Below are positions 1 through 7,735 of a stretch of 39,350 bases of DNA, piece after piece (positions within the stretch are counted from its first letter, which is position 1; each line of letters starts with the position of its first letter). Both the position numbers and the translations under genes were made by a program. The stretch covers positions 1 to 39,350 of the forward strand of contig CAAGIL010000108.1 of assembly GCA_900769905.1 (NCBI GenBank), written 5' to 3'. The DNA comes from Rikenellaceae bacterium (lineage in GTDB: Bacteria > Bacteroidota > Bacteroidia > Bacteroidales > UBA932). A model generated the notes under the pieces. That model was not told where the DNA came from and ran no database searches. It saw only the letters and a list, made by a program, of their open reading frames with translations.

Positions 1-227
1 AAACCTCCTCTAGGTCCCAGGTGCGCGCCTACTATGCCTCTGATGTTCACACTTTTGCACAAAAGCTGATGGGCAAGGGCGAAGAGCCCGTCGGCATCTC
101 CGCAGAGGTCGTTGTCGATAATGATCTTTGTCCTTCGGTCCTCTCTCTGATCCGGACGCTGCGGCTGCGCTGCAGCGCTTCCGGCAAGAAGGGCCAACAT
201 GAGAATGGATGACAGCACTTTTTTCAT
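1..227 (-). CDS. Secreted nucleoside-hydrolase-fold protein, N-terminal part (runs off window)
   Basis: Only the first 75 residues lie in the window and the gene continues past base 1. ATG at 227-225 opens a signal peptide (MKKVLSSILMLALLAGSAAAQ). The stretch KIIIDNDLCGDADGLFALA follows at about residues 34-52. This aspartate cluster (D38, D40, D44, D46) matches the calcium and ribose-binding DxDxxxDD segment at the N terminus of inosine/uridine-preferring nucleoside hydrolases, in a slightly expanded form. Family members cleave N-ribosidic bonds; this one would act in the periplasm or outside the cell. It is the last visible gene of the GH30-SusC-SusD operon, 65 bases after susD with a hairpin between. 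The true substrate may be another furanoside, given the neighbouring DUF1593 genes of related fold. The fold is fairly sure, the substrate unknown. Confidence 0.72.
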   Translation of the reverse strand, partial: MKKVLSSILMLALLAGSAAAQPQRPDQREDRRTKIIIDNDLCGDADGLFALAHQLLCKSVNIRGIVGAHLGPRGG

Positions 228-243
228 TTCTTTTTTCTTTTAA

Positions 244-274
244 GTGGGTAGCTGTCAAAGGGACAGCCACCCAC
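244..274 (-). terminator. Stable hairpin between susD and the nucleoside-hydrolase gene
   Basis: Arms GTGGGTAGCTGTC (244-256) and GACAGCCACCCAC (262-274) pair with a single A-C mismatch around a 5-base loop. On the minus strand the hairpin is followed by TTAAAAG rather than a U-run. A partial terminator, attenuator or mRNA-end stabiliser is therefore more likely than a full stop. It would lower expression of the downstream gene relative to susD. Confidence 0.5.
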
Positions 275-292
275 AAAGTTAATATAAACTAA

Positions 293-1936
293 TCAATAAC
301 CAGGGTTCTGTTTGATGTTCGGGTTGGCATTAATTTCCGTTCTCGGGAATGGCCAGTACTCGTGCTTGCCCACCTTGTAACCATATTCATCCGGACTGCT
401 GTAATAGTGGTTGTGAATGATGGTGTTGGTGTCGTAGTTATAATCATCCATGTGGTCAGGGTCGTAGCTTACCGTGAACTGAGGCACGTCGTAGCCCTTG
501 TTTCCGAGCACGGTAGCTGCATCTCCCCATCTCTGGAGATCCTGTAGGCGGCTGCCTTCGTAGCAGAGCTCAAGTCTCTTCTCCATCTTGATGTCATTGA
601 GGGTGACGCTGGCAAGAGGAGCAAGCTTTGCCCTTTCGCGTATCTGGTTTACATATTCGGTTGCCTTGGCTGTGTTTCCGTTCATCAGGTGAGCTTCAGC
701 AGCAGTGAGGAGAACCTCGGCATATCTGAATATGGTCCAGTTCTTTCCGTTGTAGCGGGACTGACCCATCCTGTGCTCCTTGATGGCTCTGGTCTTCCAC
801 ATCCATACGCTGTCGCCTTCCATCTGGACGCCGGTATTGAGTCGGAAGTCGAACTCCTCCTGGAGCTGTGAATATGTCCTCATTGTCTCGTTGAGGCGGT
901 AGCCGTCCTTGCCTTCCCACTCCACGAATGCGTCGTAGAGGTTCTGGGTAGGAATGCAGATTCCCCATCCTCCGGTCTCGAAGTATGCCGTGGCCTTAGG
1001 TGACCAGTTCACCATACCTCCGCGGAAGTTGAAGTAGTTCGCAAGATATCTCCAGCCCTGTGAAGTATTGGAGTCCGGAACGCGGTTGGTCTGGAACATG
1101 CTCTCGCAGTTGAAGTTCCACTCAGGGTTGAACATATCCCCGTAGAGGCCTTCAGTGAAAAGTTTGTACTTGCCGCTGGCTACGATCTGGTCGAGAACCT
1201 TGGCTGACTCGTCATACTTCTTCTGCCAGAGGTAAACCTTTCCGAGCAGGGCCTGGGCATACTGCTTGGTGATGCGCCAGGTGGTGCGGTCGTTGACATC
1301 GGTCTTCTCGGAGAGTTTTCCGGAGTTGATGGCGGCAAGAAGGTCGTCTTCCATAAATTTCCAGAGCTCGGCCTGTGTGGAGTTGGTCACCTTGTACTCT
1401 TCTGAGGTGAGACAATGGTCTACCAGAGGTGGAGTTCCCCATAGGGTGGTGAGTTCGAAGTAAGCAAAGGCGCGGAACACCCTTGCCTCTGCGCGGCACA
1501 TGTCGATGACATCGCTCTGTCCTTCAGCGGCCCTGTCGAGTACGAGGTTGGCCCTGTATACCTGTCCGAAGAGCAGGGTGTAGTAAATGGAGATGTTAGG
1601 AGTGTTGCTGTCGAGGTTCCATTCGGAAATCTGGCGTCCGTCCACGTTGTCGCCTCGTGAACCTCCTCCGGACCAGGTGTTGTCGGTGGCTGCCTCCTTG
1701 TTCTGGATCCACGCCCATTCCATGCTTCCGTAGAAGCTCAGGCCCAGCTGACCGGACCCGTTCGGCAGTGCACGGAACATATTGTATTCTTCGGCATTTG
1801 CGCTCAGCACCTGATCGTCGGTCTTGTAGAACTCGTCGATTGGGGTTACACCGTGCTGAGGAATGTCGAGCAGTTTTGAGCAGGAGCAAATGCAGGCTGC
1901 GCCCAAAAGTGATAACAGTATATATCTTGCTTTCAT
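293..1936 (-). CDS. SusD/RagB-family surface glycan-binding lipoprotein (PUL 1)
   Basis: This 547-residue protein begins MKARYILLSLLGAACICSCSKLLDIPQ. It has a signal peptide with a lipobox-like Cys at about 19 and then the KLLDIPQ start common in SusD proteins. The N-terminal SusD-like helical domain spans roughly 30-220 and the RagB/SusD domain the C-terminal third, including an RYAEVLLTAAEAHL-type TPR helix near 410 and a TEINANPNIKQNPGY end. The length is typical. SusD proteins cap the SusC barrel at the outer membrane and capture oligosaccharides. It lies 25 bases after its SusC partner in the GH30 operon. The ligand cannot be read from sequence. Confidence 0.95.
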   Translation of the reverse strand: MKARYILLSLLGAACICSCSKLLDIPQHGVTPIDEFYKTDDQVLSANAEEYNMFRALPNGSGQLGLSFYGSMEWAWIQNKEAATDNTWSGGGSRGDNVDGRQISEWNLDSNTPNISIYYTLLFGQVYRANLVLDRAAEGQSDVIDMCRAEARVFRAFAYFELTTLWGTPPLVDHCLTSEEYKVTNSTQAELWKFMEDDLLAAINSGKLSEKTDVNDRTTWRITKQYAQALLGKVYLWQKKYDESAKVLDQIVASGKYKLFTEGLYGDMFNPEWNFNCESMFQTNRVPDSNTSQGWRYLANYFNFRGGMVNWSPKATAYFETGGWGICIPTQNLYDAFVEWEGKDGYRLNETMRTYSQLQEEFDFRLNTGVQMEGDSVWMWKTRAIKEHRMGQSRYNGKNWTIFRYAEVLLTAAEAHLMNGNTAKATEYVNQIRERAKLAPLASVTLNDIKMEKRLELCYEGSRLQDLQRWGDAATVLGNKGYDVPQFTVSYDPDHMDDYNYDTNTIIHNHYYSSPDEYGYKVGKHEYWPFPRTEINANPNIKQNPGY

Positions 1937-1961
1937 TTCTTTACGCTTTTATTGGTTACCA

Positions 1962-4900
1962 TTAGAACGTTACGTTTACACCGAAGACGACTTTCTTCAT
2001 CATTGGGTAGGTTCCCTGGTCTACGCCCTGTCCGTTGCCGCTGCCGACAACCTCAGGATCATATCCCTTGTAGCTTGTGAAGGTGAAGAAGTCATCAAGA
2101 GATACATAAGCCCTGATTGCCTGGAACTTGATCTTCTCCACAGCTTTGCGAGGAAGGGTGTATCCGAGCTGCATCTGCTTGATCTTGACATAATCGCTGC
2201 GTACGACGTTTGCGTCGGACCTGAGCCAGTCGCGGTAGTTCTGGGTAGGTGCGTTGGCTGCAGGAACGGTGCCGTTCGTGTTGGAAGGTGTCCACCTGTT
2301 ATCGGTGAACATGGTGAGCTTGTTGTAGGTGTAGTCGGAGTGGTCGTAGAACATATATGTCTTCTGTCCGAAGGCACCTGATGCGAATACGAGGAGGTCG
2401 AAGCCCTTGTATGCGAGGTTGATGGTGAGACCTGCGGTCAGCTTAGGAAGACCGGAACCGATGTCGGTGAGGTCACCGTCTCCGATGTTGCCGTCGCCGT
2501 CAAGGTCGTAGAATACTGCCTGACCGTTGGTCTTGTCAATTTCCTTGAACTTCAGGCCGTAGAAGTACCACGCCGGGTGTCCGGCCTGGAATCTGGTGAT
2601 GGCACCGTAAGGGTGCACGGAGATACCGTCAATGGTGTTGACTGAAGGGTCGACATAGTCCACCATATTCTTGAGGGTGGCACCGTTGGCGCGAATGCTG
2701 TAGTCGAATTCACCTATCCTGTCAGACCATCCGAATTCGAACTCGAAGCCGGAGTTGCTGATTGCACCTGCGTTGATAGGGGAGAAGAGGTTACCCACTG
2801 CCATTGAAGGACGTGCTCCGGAAATGATGAGGTCAGTGGTCTTCTTCTGGTACCAGTCGAGGCCGATGGTGAGCCTGTCCTTGAGGAAACGCATATCGAC
2901 ACCGAGGTCAAGCTGCTTTGAGGTTTCCCACTTGAGCTTGTTGTTTCCTGTATATGCAGGAATGTAGGTAGGGATGTATTCGTAGTCAGTGTTCTCGTTA
3001 CCTGTCCTTGAAGGATAGAAACCGCTGTTGATCATTGAAGATGACCAGGAGTAGTTGCCAAGAGAAGCGGTGGAACCGTTTGCACCCCAGGAAGCGCGGA
3101 GCTTGAGGTAAGGAACATACTGTTTGATGTTGCTCCAGAAGGCTTCATTTGACATTGTCCATCCTGCTGAGATGGCAGGGAAGTAGCCCCACCTGTTTTC
3201 AATAGGGAGCACTGAAGAGTCAGCGGCATCGGCGCGGATTGAAGCCTGCACGATGTATCTGTCGGCGTAGTTCCAATTCAGACGGGCGTAGTAGGAGAGG
3301 TTCCTTCCGTAAATCGGCTCTGCTCCGTCCACGGTGTGGATGGCGTTACCGGTCCTGTAAGCCCAGTAGAGGAAGTTCGGATTGTCCTCAAGGAAGCCGA
3401 AGGTGGAATCCTGTCCGCCGGATACGGATCCGCTGATGTAGTAGTCGCAGTCCTCGCTGAAGGACATACCGGCCATTGCGCTGAGGTTGTGCTTGCCGAG
3501 CTTCACGTTGTAGTTGACGAAGTTTTCCCACTGATAGTAGGTGCTGAGGTTCAGCGAAGCAGTGACGGATGCGTAGTTGGTGTATGAGTTTGACTGCCTG
3601 TAGACATCATAACTTGTGGTCTGAGGGTTCCTCAGGTTGAACCTGTAACCCAGACGGGAAGTGAAGGTCAGACCCTTGATCGGAGTGATGTTGAGGGCGG
3701 TCGTACCGTTGAGCATATAGCTCGTGGTGAAGCTGTCTGATGCGTAGAGACCGATGAACGGGTTGTTGGTGCCTCCGGCGGTGAAGTGGGAGATGCCGTA
3801 GTAGTTGCCGTTGGCATCTGACAGGAGTTCGCCGAAAGTCGCAGTATTGTTCACGACGTTCTTGAGGTCTGAAGGGAGCTCATCGTAGGTGTAAGTCACA
3901 GGGGTAAGAGGGTCCATGCGGATTACGGAGAGCATGGAACTGTTGCCGACCTGCCTCATTTTGGATATGCTCACCTGGTTGTTGGTCGTGAGCTGGAGCC
4001 AAGGCTTGAACTTCCACTGTCCGTTGATTGAGACATTGAGCCTTTTGAAAGTATCCCTGTCTCCCTTGATGGCACCATCGTTGGTCATATAGGAGCCTGA
4101 TACGAAGATTGAACTGTCCTTGTCGCCCTTCTGGAAGGTGAGGTTGTGGCGCATCATTACTGACGGTTCGATGACTGCTTCAGCCCAGTTGGTGCTGGTC
4201 TTGCCGTCCCAGTAAGTGTCGAAGAGTGACTGACCTATTGAGCCCTGCTCGGTGTAGTACTCGTAGAACTGCTGTGCGTTCATCACTTCAGGGAACTTCT
4301 TGAAGGACTGAATTGAGGTCTGGAACTGGTAGTTGATACGGCCGTTGCCCTGGCCTTTCTTGGTGGTGACGAGGATTACACCGTTGCCGGCGCGTGCACC
4401 GTAGATGGCGGTTGAGGCACCGTCCTTGAGGATTTCCATTGACTCGATGTCCTCAGGGTTGAGGTAGGAAATGCCTGTCATTGAGATGCTTCCGTCGATA
4501 ACGTAAAGAGGCCTGGAATCGCCGTTGGTTCCTACACCCCTGACGCGTACCGTGCTCTCTGAACCCGGACCGCCGGAAGACATTGAAAGGTAAACACCTG
4601 CGGTCTTGCCCTGAAGTGCCTGGGCTGCATCGGTGATGGTTCTGTTTGTGAAGTCTTCTTCCTTGACTTTGGAGATGGAGCCGGTGAGGTCGCTCTTTCT
4701 CTGTACGCCATAGCCGACTACGACGGTCTCCTCAATCATCTGTGTGTCCGGAACAAGGAATATGTCAATAGTCTGATTCTTGTTCGGTGCTGTCATTTCC
4801 TGGTCAAGATAACCTACGGAAGAGAATACGATAGTTGCTCCTGCTGGAATACTGAGAGAATACTTACCGTCAATGTCGGTAGCTACACCGTTTGTAGTAC

Positions 4901-5066
4901 CCTTCAGCACTACGCCGACTCCCATCATAGGAAGGTTGGATTCATCGTAAACGGTACCTGAGACTGTCACCTTCGTCTGTGCGAAGAGTGAAAAGGAGGA
5001 AGCAAGAAGCAGTATCACTGCCATTATGCCAACTCTCCCCCCCAATAATTTTTTTGAGTAACTCAT
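1962..5066 (-). CDS. SusC/RagA-family TonB-dependent transporter (PUL 1)
   Basis: This 1034-residue outer-membrane importer has a signal peptide ending near SLFAQ (about residue 30) and a carboxypeptidase-regulatory-like domain (about 33-110). A TonB-box-like ETVVVGYG is near 115, a plug domain spans about 125-235 (VRGVGTN, PLYVIDG, ILKDGASTAIYGARAGNGVILVTT), and a long beta-barrel ends in an aromatic residue (VTF). It energises uptake of glycan fragments with the SusD encoded 25 bases downstream. It starts 17 bases after the GH30 gene, so the three are co-transcribed. Codons 8-10 carry a run of seven G (5037-5043 on the plus strand) preceded by A6, a possible slippage site. The substrate is undetermined. 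Confidence 0.96.
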   Translation of the reverse strand: MSYSKKLLGGRVGIMAVILLLASSFSLFAQTKVTVSGTVYDESNLPMMGVGVVLKGTTNGVATDIDGKYSLSIPAGATIVFSSVGYLDQEMTAPNKNQTIDIFLVPDTQMIEETVVVGYGVQRKSDLTGSISKVKEEDFTNRTITDAAQALQGKTAGVYLSMSSGGPGSESTVRVRGVGTNGDSRPLYVIDGSISMTGISYLNPEDIESMEILKDGASTAIYGARAGNGVILVTTKKGQGNGRINYQFQTSIQSFKKFPEVMNAQQFYEYYTEQGSIGQSLFDTYWDGKTSTNWAEAVIEPSVMMRHNLTFQKGDKDSSIFVSGSYMTNDGAIKGDRDTFKRLNVSINGQWKFKPWLQLTTNNQVSISKMRQVGNSSMLSVIRMDPLTPVTYTYDELPSDLKNVVNNTATFGELLSDANGNYYGISHFTAGGTNNPFIGLYASDSFTTSYMLNGTTALNITPIKGLTFTSRLGYRFNLRNPQTTSYDVYRQSNSYTNYASVTASLNLSTYYQWENFVNYNVKLGKHNLSAMAGMSFSEDCDYYISGSVSGGQDSTFGFLEDNPNFLYWAYRTGNAIHTVDGAEPIYGRNLSYYARLNWNYADRYIVQASIRADAADSSVLPIENRWGYFPAISAGWTMSNEAFWSNIKQYVPYLKLRASWGANGSTASLGNYSWSSSMINSGFYPSRTGNENTDYEYIPTYIPAYTGNNKLKWETSKQLDLGVDMRFLKDRLTIGLDWYQKKTTDLIISGARPSMAVGNLFSPINAGAISNSGFEFEFGWSDRIGEFDYSIRANGATLKNMVDYVDPSVNTIDGISVHPYGAITRFQAGHPAWYFYGLKFKEIDKTNGQAVFYDLDGDGNIGDGDLTDIGSGLPKLTAGLTINLAYKGFDLLVFASGAFGQKTYMFYDHSDYTYNKLTMFTDNRWTPSNTNGTVPAANAPTQNYRDWLRSDANVVRSDYVKIKQMQLGYTLPRKAVEKIKFQAIRAYVSLDDFFTFTSYKGYDPEVVGSGNGQGVDQGTYPMMKKVVFGVNVTF

Positions 5067-5083
5067 TGTAGATAAAGTGGTTA

Positions 5084-6598
5084 TTAAAGTGTAATGGTGT
5101 TCAAGCTGTTCGCGCGAATCTTGAGTTCGGTCGATTTCTTGCCGGTCTGGATTTTGAGCACTTTGTCAACTCCTTCCTTCTCGGCAACGAGGACGACGAT
5201 CTTCCCGTCCGGGTTCCTGAATGCAAGAGCTTCGCCGTAGCCTTCGGTTCCGAGGAGTACAGCGCCCGGCATCACGAAGTGGCTGATGTGTTTCATCAGG
5301 TAGTATTCGTAGTTGTACTTGTATGTGTGGTCTTCAGGATTCACGCAGATGAGGGAGTTCTGGGCCCAGCCCCAGGTGCTGATGCCGTTCTCCTTGAGGG
5401 CGAGGTTCCAGTAGTCGTAAATGCCCACGCCGTTGTCGAGGTAGAACTTGAGCAGGTCCCAGGAATGTACGAAGTCATCCCAGCTGTTGCGTCCGCTGTG
5501 GCACTGGTGCTCGCTCATTACCATTGTGAGTTCAGGATACTTCTCGTGTATTGCCGGGAGGGCGGCTGAACCTCCCCACTGGAATGCGACACCCTTGATG
5601 TATGGGCCTGCAACCGGGTCGGCGAGTACGGTGTCGGCCTGCTTCCAGTCGGCACGTTCCATGGTTCCGTGCATCACCTCCACGCCTACTTCTTCCATTG
5701 CAGGGCCAAGATGGCGCATGAACTGCCTCAGTCCCTCGGCCGTCCATACGCAGGACGGATACCACTGGGCGGAGTTAGGCTCGTTCTGTGGCATCACCAT
5801 AAAGATGTCAATGCCTTCTTCCCTGTAGGCCTGGATGTATTTCTGGAAATAGAGGGCGTATGCCTTGAAATATTTCTCCTCAGGGGTGAACATCATCATT
5901 CCCTCATTGCCGATTTGCTCAGGAGTGATGCCGTTGTCCAGGATGACATTGGACATATCCCTGGTTTTCATTGCATTAACTGCCTGCTGGCCCATGCTGG
6001 CATTGCCTTGTCCCGGGGCTCCGCCCGGCCTCGGAGCTGCTGCGTCTATGGCCCTTCTCATACTTCTCATAGGCCTGGTGGCGTAGTGCTTGTTGGTCTT
6101 CATCCAGGCCGGAGGGCACCAAGGCGAGGCCCAAATCTTCAAATCCGGATTCTGGGCAAGGGCTGCCTTGATTGAAGGAATCAATGTGGACCTGTCGTTC
6201 TCGATGCTGAAGTGCTCCATCGCGAAATCCCCGTCCACGTCGTCGTAGGAATAATACTTCAGAGAAAAGTCGTTTGCTCCCAGAGGAGTTCTGTTGATGG
6301 TGAAGTTGGCACCCGCTCCCGGATAGAAGAGCTCGTGATAGATGTCTTCCCTGTCCTGTTCGGAAAGGTGGCTCAAGGCCTCATAGGACATTTCGCTGAA
6401 TGCCGTGCCGAATCCCTGGATAGTCTGCCTGCTGTCCTTGAGATCAATGTCCAGAACATCGGAGGCTTCCTGATCGCTGAGAGGGCTGACCTCCTGGCAG
6501 TCCCAGGTCTTGTCAGCAGTGGTGGTTACCATCGTTACGGTCCTGCCGCACGATGTCAGAGCTAAGGCTGTTGCCAGAAATGCTAAAGCTCGTTTCAT
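5084..6598 (-). CDS. GH30-family glycoside hydrolase, lipoprotein
   Basis: This 504-residue protein has a lipoprotein signal (LALTSC, Cys17). The body is a clan GH-A TIM barrel of the GH30 type: QTIQGFGTAFSEMS near 58-71, INRTPLGANDFS near 101, and IWASPWCPPAWMK near 155-167. The acid/base Glu is E273 in VMPQNEPNS and the probable nucleophile E363 in MVMSEHQC. A C-terminal beta domain (about 425-504) completes the family layout. Known GH30 enzymes act on glucosyl-, xylosyl- or fucosyl-linked substrates; the subfamily cannot be assigned by eye. It is the first gene behind a good promoter, upstream of susC, susD and the nucleoside-hydrolase gene. A low-complexity Pro/Gly/Ala segment (about 184-203) is inserted after the PAWMK loop. 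Family assignment is strong, specificity open. Confidence 0.92.
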   Translation of the reverse strand: MKRALAFLATALALTSCGRTVTMVTTTADKTWDCQEVSPLSDQEASDVLDIDLKDSRQTIQGFGTAFSEMSYEALSHLSEQDREDIYHELFYPGAGANFTINRTPLGANDFSLKYYSYDDVDGDFAMEHFSIENDRSTLIPSIKAALAQNPDLKIWASPWCPPAWMKTNKHYATRPMRSMRRAIDAAAPRPGGAPGQGNASMGQQAVNAMKTRDMSNVILDNGITPEQIGNEGMMMFTPEEKYFKAYALYFQKYIQAYREEGIDIFMVMPQNEPNSAQWYPSCVWTAEGLRQFMRHLGPAMEEVGVEVMHGTMERADWKQADTVLADPVAGPYIKGVAFQWGGSAALPAIHEKYPELTMVMSEHQCHSGRNSWDDFVHSWDLLKFYLDNGVGIYDYWNLALKENGISTWGWAQNSLICVNPEDHTYKYNYEYYLMKHISHFVMPGAVLLGTEGYGEALAFRNPDGKIVVLVAEKEGVDKVLKIQTGKKSTELKIRANSLNTITL

Positions 6599-6641
6599 AA
6601 ATTGGTGTTTTTGTTTCTTGTGGTTTTTGTGATATTTTTCG

Positions 6642-6672
6642 CAAAAGTAAGGAAATATAACATAAATACAAA
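6642..6672 (-). promoter_or_regulatory. Bacteroidales-type promoter for the GH30 operon
   Basis: On the minus strand the -33 element TTTG (6672-6669) is followed by 19 bases and the -7 element TACTTTTG (6649-6642). This is a full match to TTTG-N19-21-TAnnTTTG. Transcription should begin near 6636, giving a leader of about 38 bases before the ATG at 6598. Two copies of CGGTTTCTTTT lie at and just upstream of the -33 box, within about 6671-6708, and could be regulator sites. Confidence 0.82.
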
Positions 6673-6772
6673 AGAAACCGTAAGTTTTTTTGACAAAAAA
6701 GAAACCGAATCTTTCATAAATGACATATAGTCTGCCTCATACATATAAATCGCCTACCTTAGGGTCCATCCA

Positions 6773-6823
6773 TACTGGGGCTCCTGCCCCAAGCCTTTTT
6801 TACTGGGGCTCCCGCCCCAAGCC
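6773..6823. repeat. Two near-identical 23-bp hairpin repeats (TACTGGGGC family)
   Basis: Copies at 6773-6795 and 6801-6823 differ at one base. Each holds a GGGGC-4 base loop-GCCCC stem (6777-6790 and 6805-6818) and ends in AAGCC. A diverged third copy (6893-6909, stem GGGGT/ACCCC) and a fourth relative at 7339-7362 lie nearby. The short palindromic unit resembles an interspersed extragenic palindrome. Confidence 0.75.
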
Positions 6824-6830
6824 CCGGCGC

Positions 6831-6985
6831 TGCGCGAAGCTATCGCGCAAGGCTCACCCGGCTTTCGCTCCGCGGCCGCCTGATGGCTTTTATACTGGGG
6901 TTCCACCCCAAACCCTGGCGCCCCTCAAGCCCTTTCCGACTTTGCTGCGCAAAGTCACGGGCCGGGGCGGTCCGCTGATGCGGAC
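6831..6985. repeat. Cluster of small perfect hairpins plus third TACTGGGG copy
   Basis: Perfect short inverted repeats follow one another: TGCGCGA/TCGCGCA (6831-6849), GGGGT/ACCCC in the third TACTGGGG copy (6897-6909), ACTTTGC/GCAAAGT with a 3-base loop (6939-6955), and GTCCGC/GCGGAC with a 4-base loop (6970-6985). The density is unlike the coding DNA around it and suggests structured RNA or DNA. Confidence 0.6.
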
Positions 6986-7001
6986 TTATAGGGGCAAGGT
7001 T

Positions 7002-7258
7002 CAAGCGTGGCAAAGTCACGGGCAAAGGTGTAGCTTTGTCGCAGGCTAACCATGTACAACCCTTCGTGAAATTCACCTGCGCACGGCCACTATTGAATAT
7101 CAATTAGTTACGCCCTCTAGATTGCGCAGGTGAGCACAATTTGTGTCCACCTGTAACACCCTAAAAAGTTAATATATTGATATTCAATCGGTTAGCAAAA
7201 CGGGATGTTGCAGGTGAATTTCACGAAGCCCAAGCGTGGCGATTCGCGGTCAAAGGTG
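7002..7258. repeat. Nested palindrome with flanking direct repeats, MITE-like
   Basis: Outer arms CTTCGTGAAATTCACCTGC (7062-7080) and its exact reverse complement (7210-7228) enclose a second perfect pair, ATTGAATATCAA (7092-7103) and TTGATATTCAAT (7177-7188). Inside is a hairpin CAGGTG/CACCTG (7127-7153) with CACAA/TTGTG within it. TCACCTGCGCA (7073-7083) also pairs with TGCGCAGGTGA (7123-7133), so alternative folds exist. Imperfect direct repeats beginning CAAGCGTGGC and ending CAAAGGTG (7002-7030 and 7231-7258) flank the structure. No protein is encoded. Confidence 0.8.
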
Positions 7259-7338
7259 CTGGCAAAGACTTAGTAAGATTGCAAGCAAGGCTGCCCCGGT
7301 GCGCCAAGCGCAGGGTTTGCGGGTCATGGCAGCTATCC

Positions 7339-7362
7339 ATACTGGGGCGGAGCCCCCAGTAT
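7339..7362. repeat. Perfect 9-bp-arm palindrome (fourth TACTGGGG copy)
   Basis: ATACTGGGG (7339-7347) and CCCCAGTAT (7354-7362) flank a 6-base loop. The left side shares ATCCATACTGGGG with the first copy near 6768-6780, so it belongs to the same repeat family, but the loop and right arm differ. Confidence 0.7.
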
Positions 7363-7388
7363 ATACCTCTCCTGCTCCGGACCTGTAA

Positions 7389-7670
7389 CCCGAGCATGCG
7401 GCACCGGAAAGAGCCTGCAGGCTTGGAAAAGCCAAATCTGCGCCCGAGAGGCCATCGGAAAGGGCGCTCTGGCTCAGGAATGGCGATCTTGAGCCCGGAG
7501 AGGCCTTGGAACGGGCCGCAGAAGGGGTGTTTGGGAACAGAAATGGCGAAATTGATCCCTGGAGGCCATCGGAAAGTGCCTGCGGGCTTGGAAAAGGCTG
7601 ATTTGCACCCGGGAGCCAGTTGTGAAGTGAGTATGGCTTGTAGTGAAGGTGTCAGAGTGGCGATCTGGAT
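7389..7670 (-). repeat. Five-unit degenerate tandem repeat, unit lengths all multiples of three
   Basis: Reading the minus strand, units lie at 7670-7608 (63), 7607-7557 (51), 7556-7494 (63), 7493-7443 (51) and 7442-7389 (54 bases). The frame stays open through all five. It gives a peptide pattern of about 17 or 21 residues with a core like FAISxPxxPFRWPxG (for example FSKPAGTFRWPPG and IPEPERPFRWPLG). No ATG start or ribosome site precedes it, and the operon terminator lies just upstream, so expression is doubtful. It could be a decayed coding repeat or a non-coding element. Confidence 0.7.
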
Positions 7671-7672
7671 TG

Positions 7673-7703
7673 AAAAAGCGACCGGGCAAGAACGCCCGGC
7701 CGC
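7673..7703 (-). terminator. Rho-independent terminator of the 11-gene operon
   Basis: On the minus strand GCGGCCGGGC pairs with GCCCGGTCGC around the loop GTTCTT, with one mismatch in the arms, and is followed by TTTTT (7677-7673). It lies about 33 bases after the stop of the last DUF1593 gene, so it closes the operon that begins at the transketolase genes. Confidence 0.88.
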
Positions 7704-7735
7704 ACCACTAAAAAACACTAAAAACAAACCAAAAA

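Larger units (their letters stand above)
6599..7735. other. Repeat-rich gene-poor interval between the two operons
   Basis: No convincing gene is present. From left to right it holds the GH30 promoter; an AT-rich patch; hairpin-forming GGGGC repeats with GC-rich palindromes (6773-6985); a large nested palindrome (7062-7228) flanked by direct repeats; another TACTGGGG palindrome (7339-7362); a degenerate tandem repeat (7389-7670); and the terminator of the upstream operon (7673-7703). Open frames here on both strands lack plausible starts and signals. The interval may be a mosaic of interspersed repeat elements inserted between two polysaccharide operons. Confidence 0.7.

Noticed and set aside
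10..276. 88-codon minus-strand frame at the left edge
   Set aside because: It is out of frame with the signal peptide and acidic motif of the real truncated gene at 1-227.
6720..7049. Plus-strand open frame of 109 codons in the repeat region
   Set aside because: It is made of hairpin repeats, proline/arginine-rich, with no recognisable domain; most likely a by-product of GC-rich repeats.
6773..7670. CRISPR array
   Set aside because: Repeat units are diverged, of unequal length, and lack regular unique spacers; no cas genes are present.
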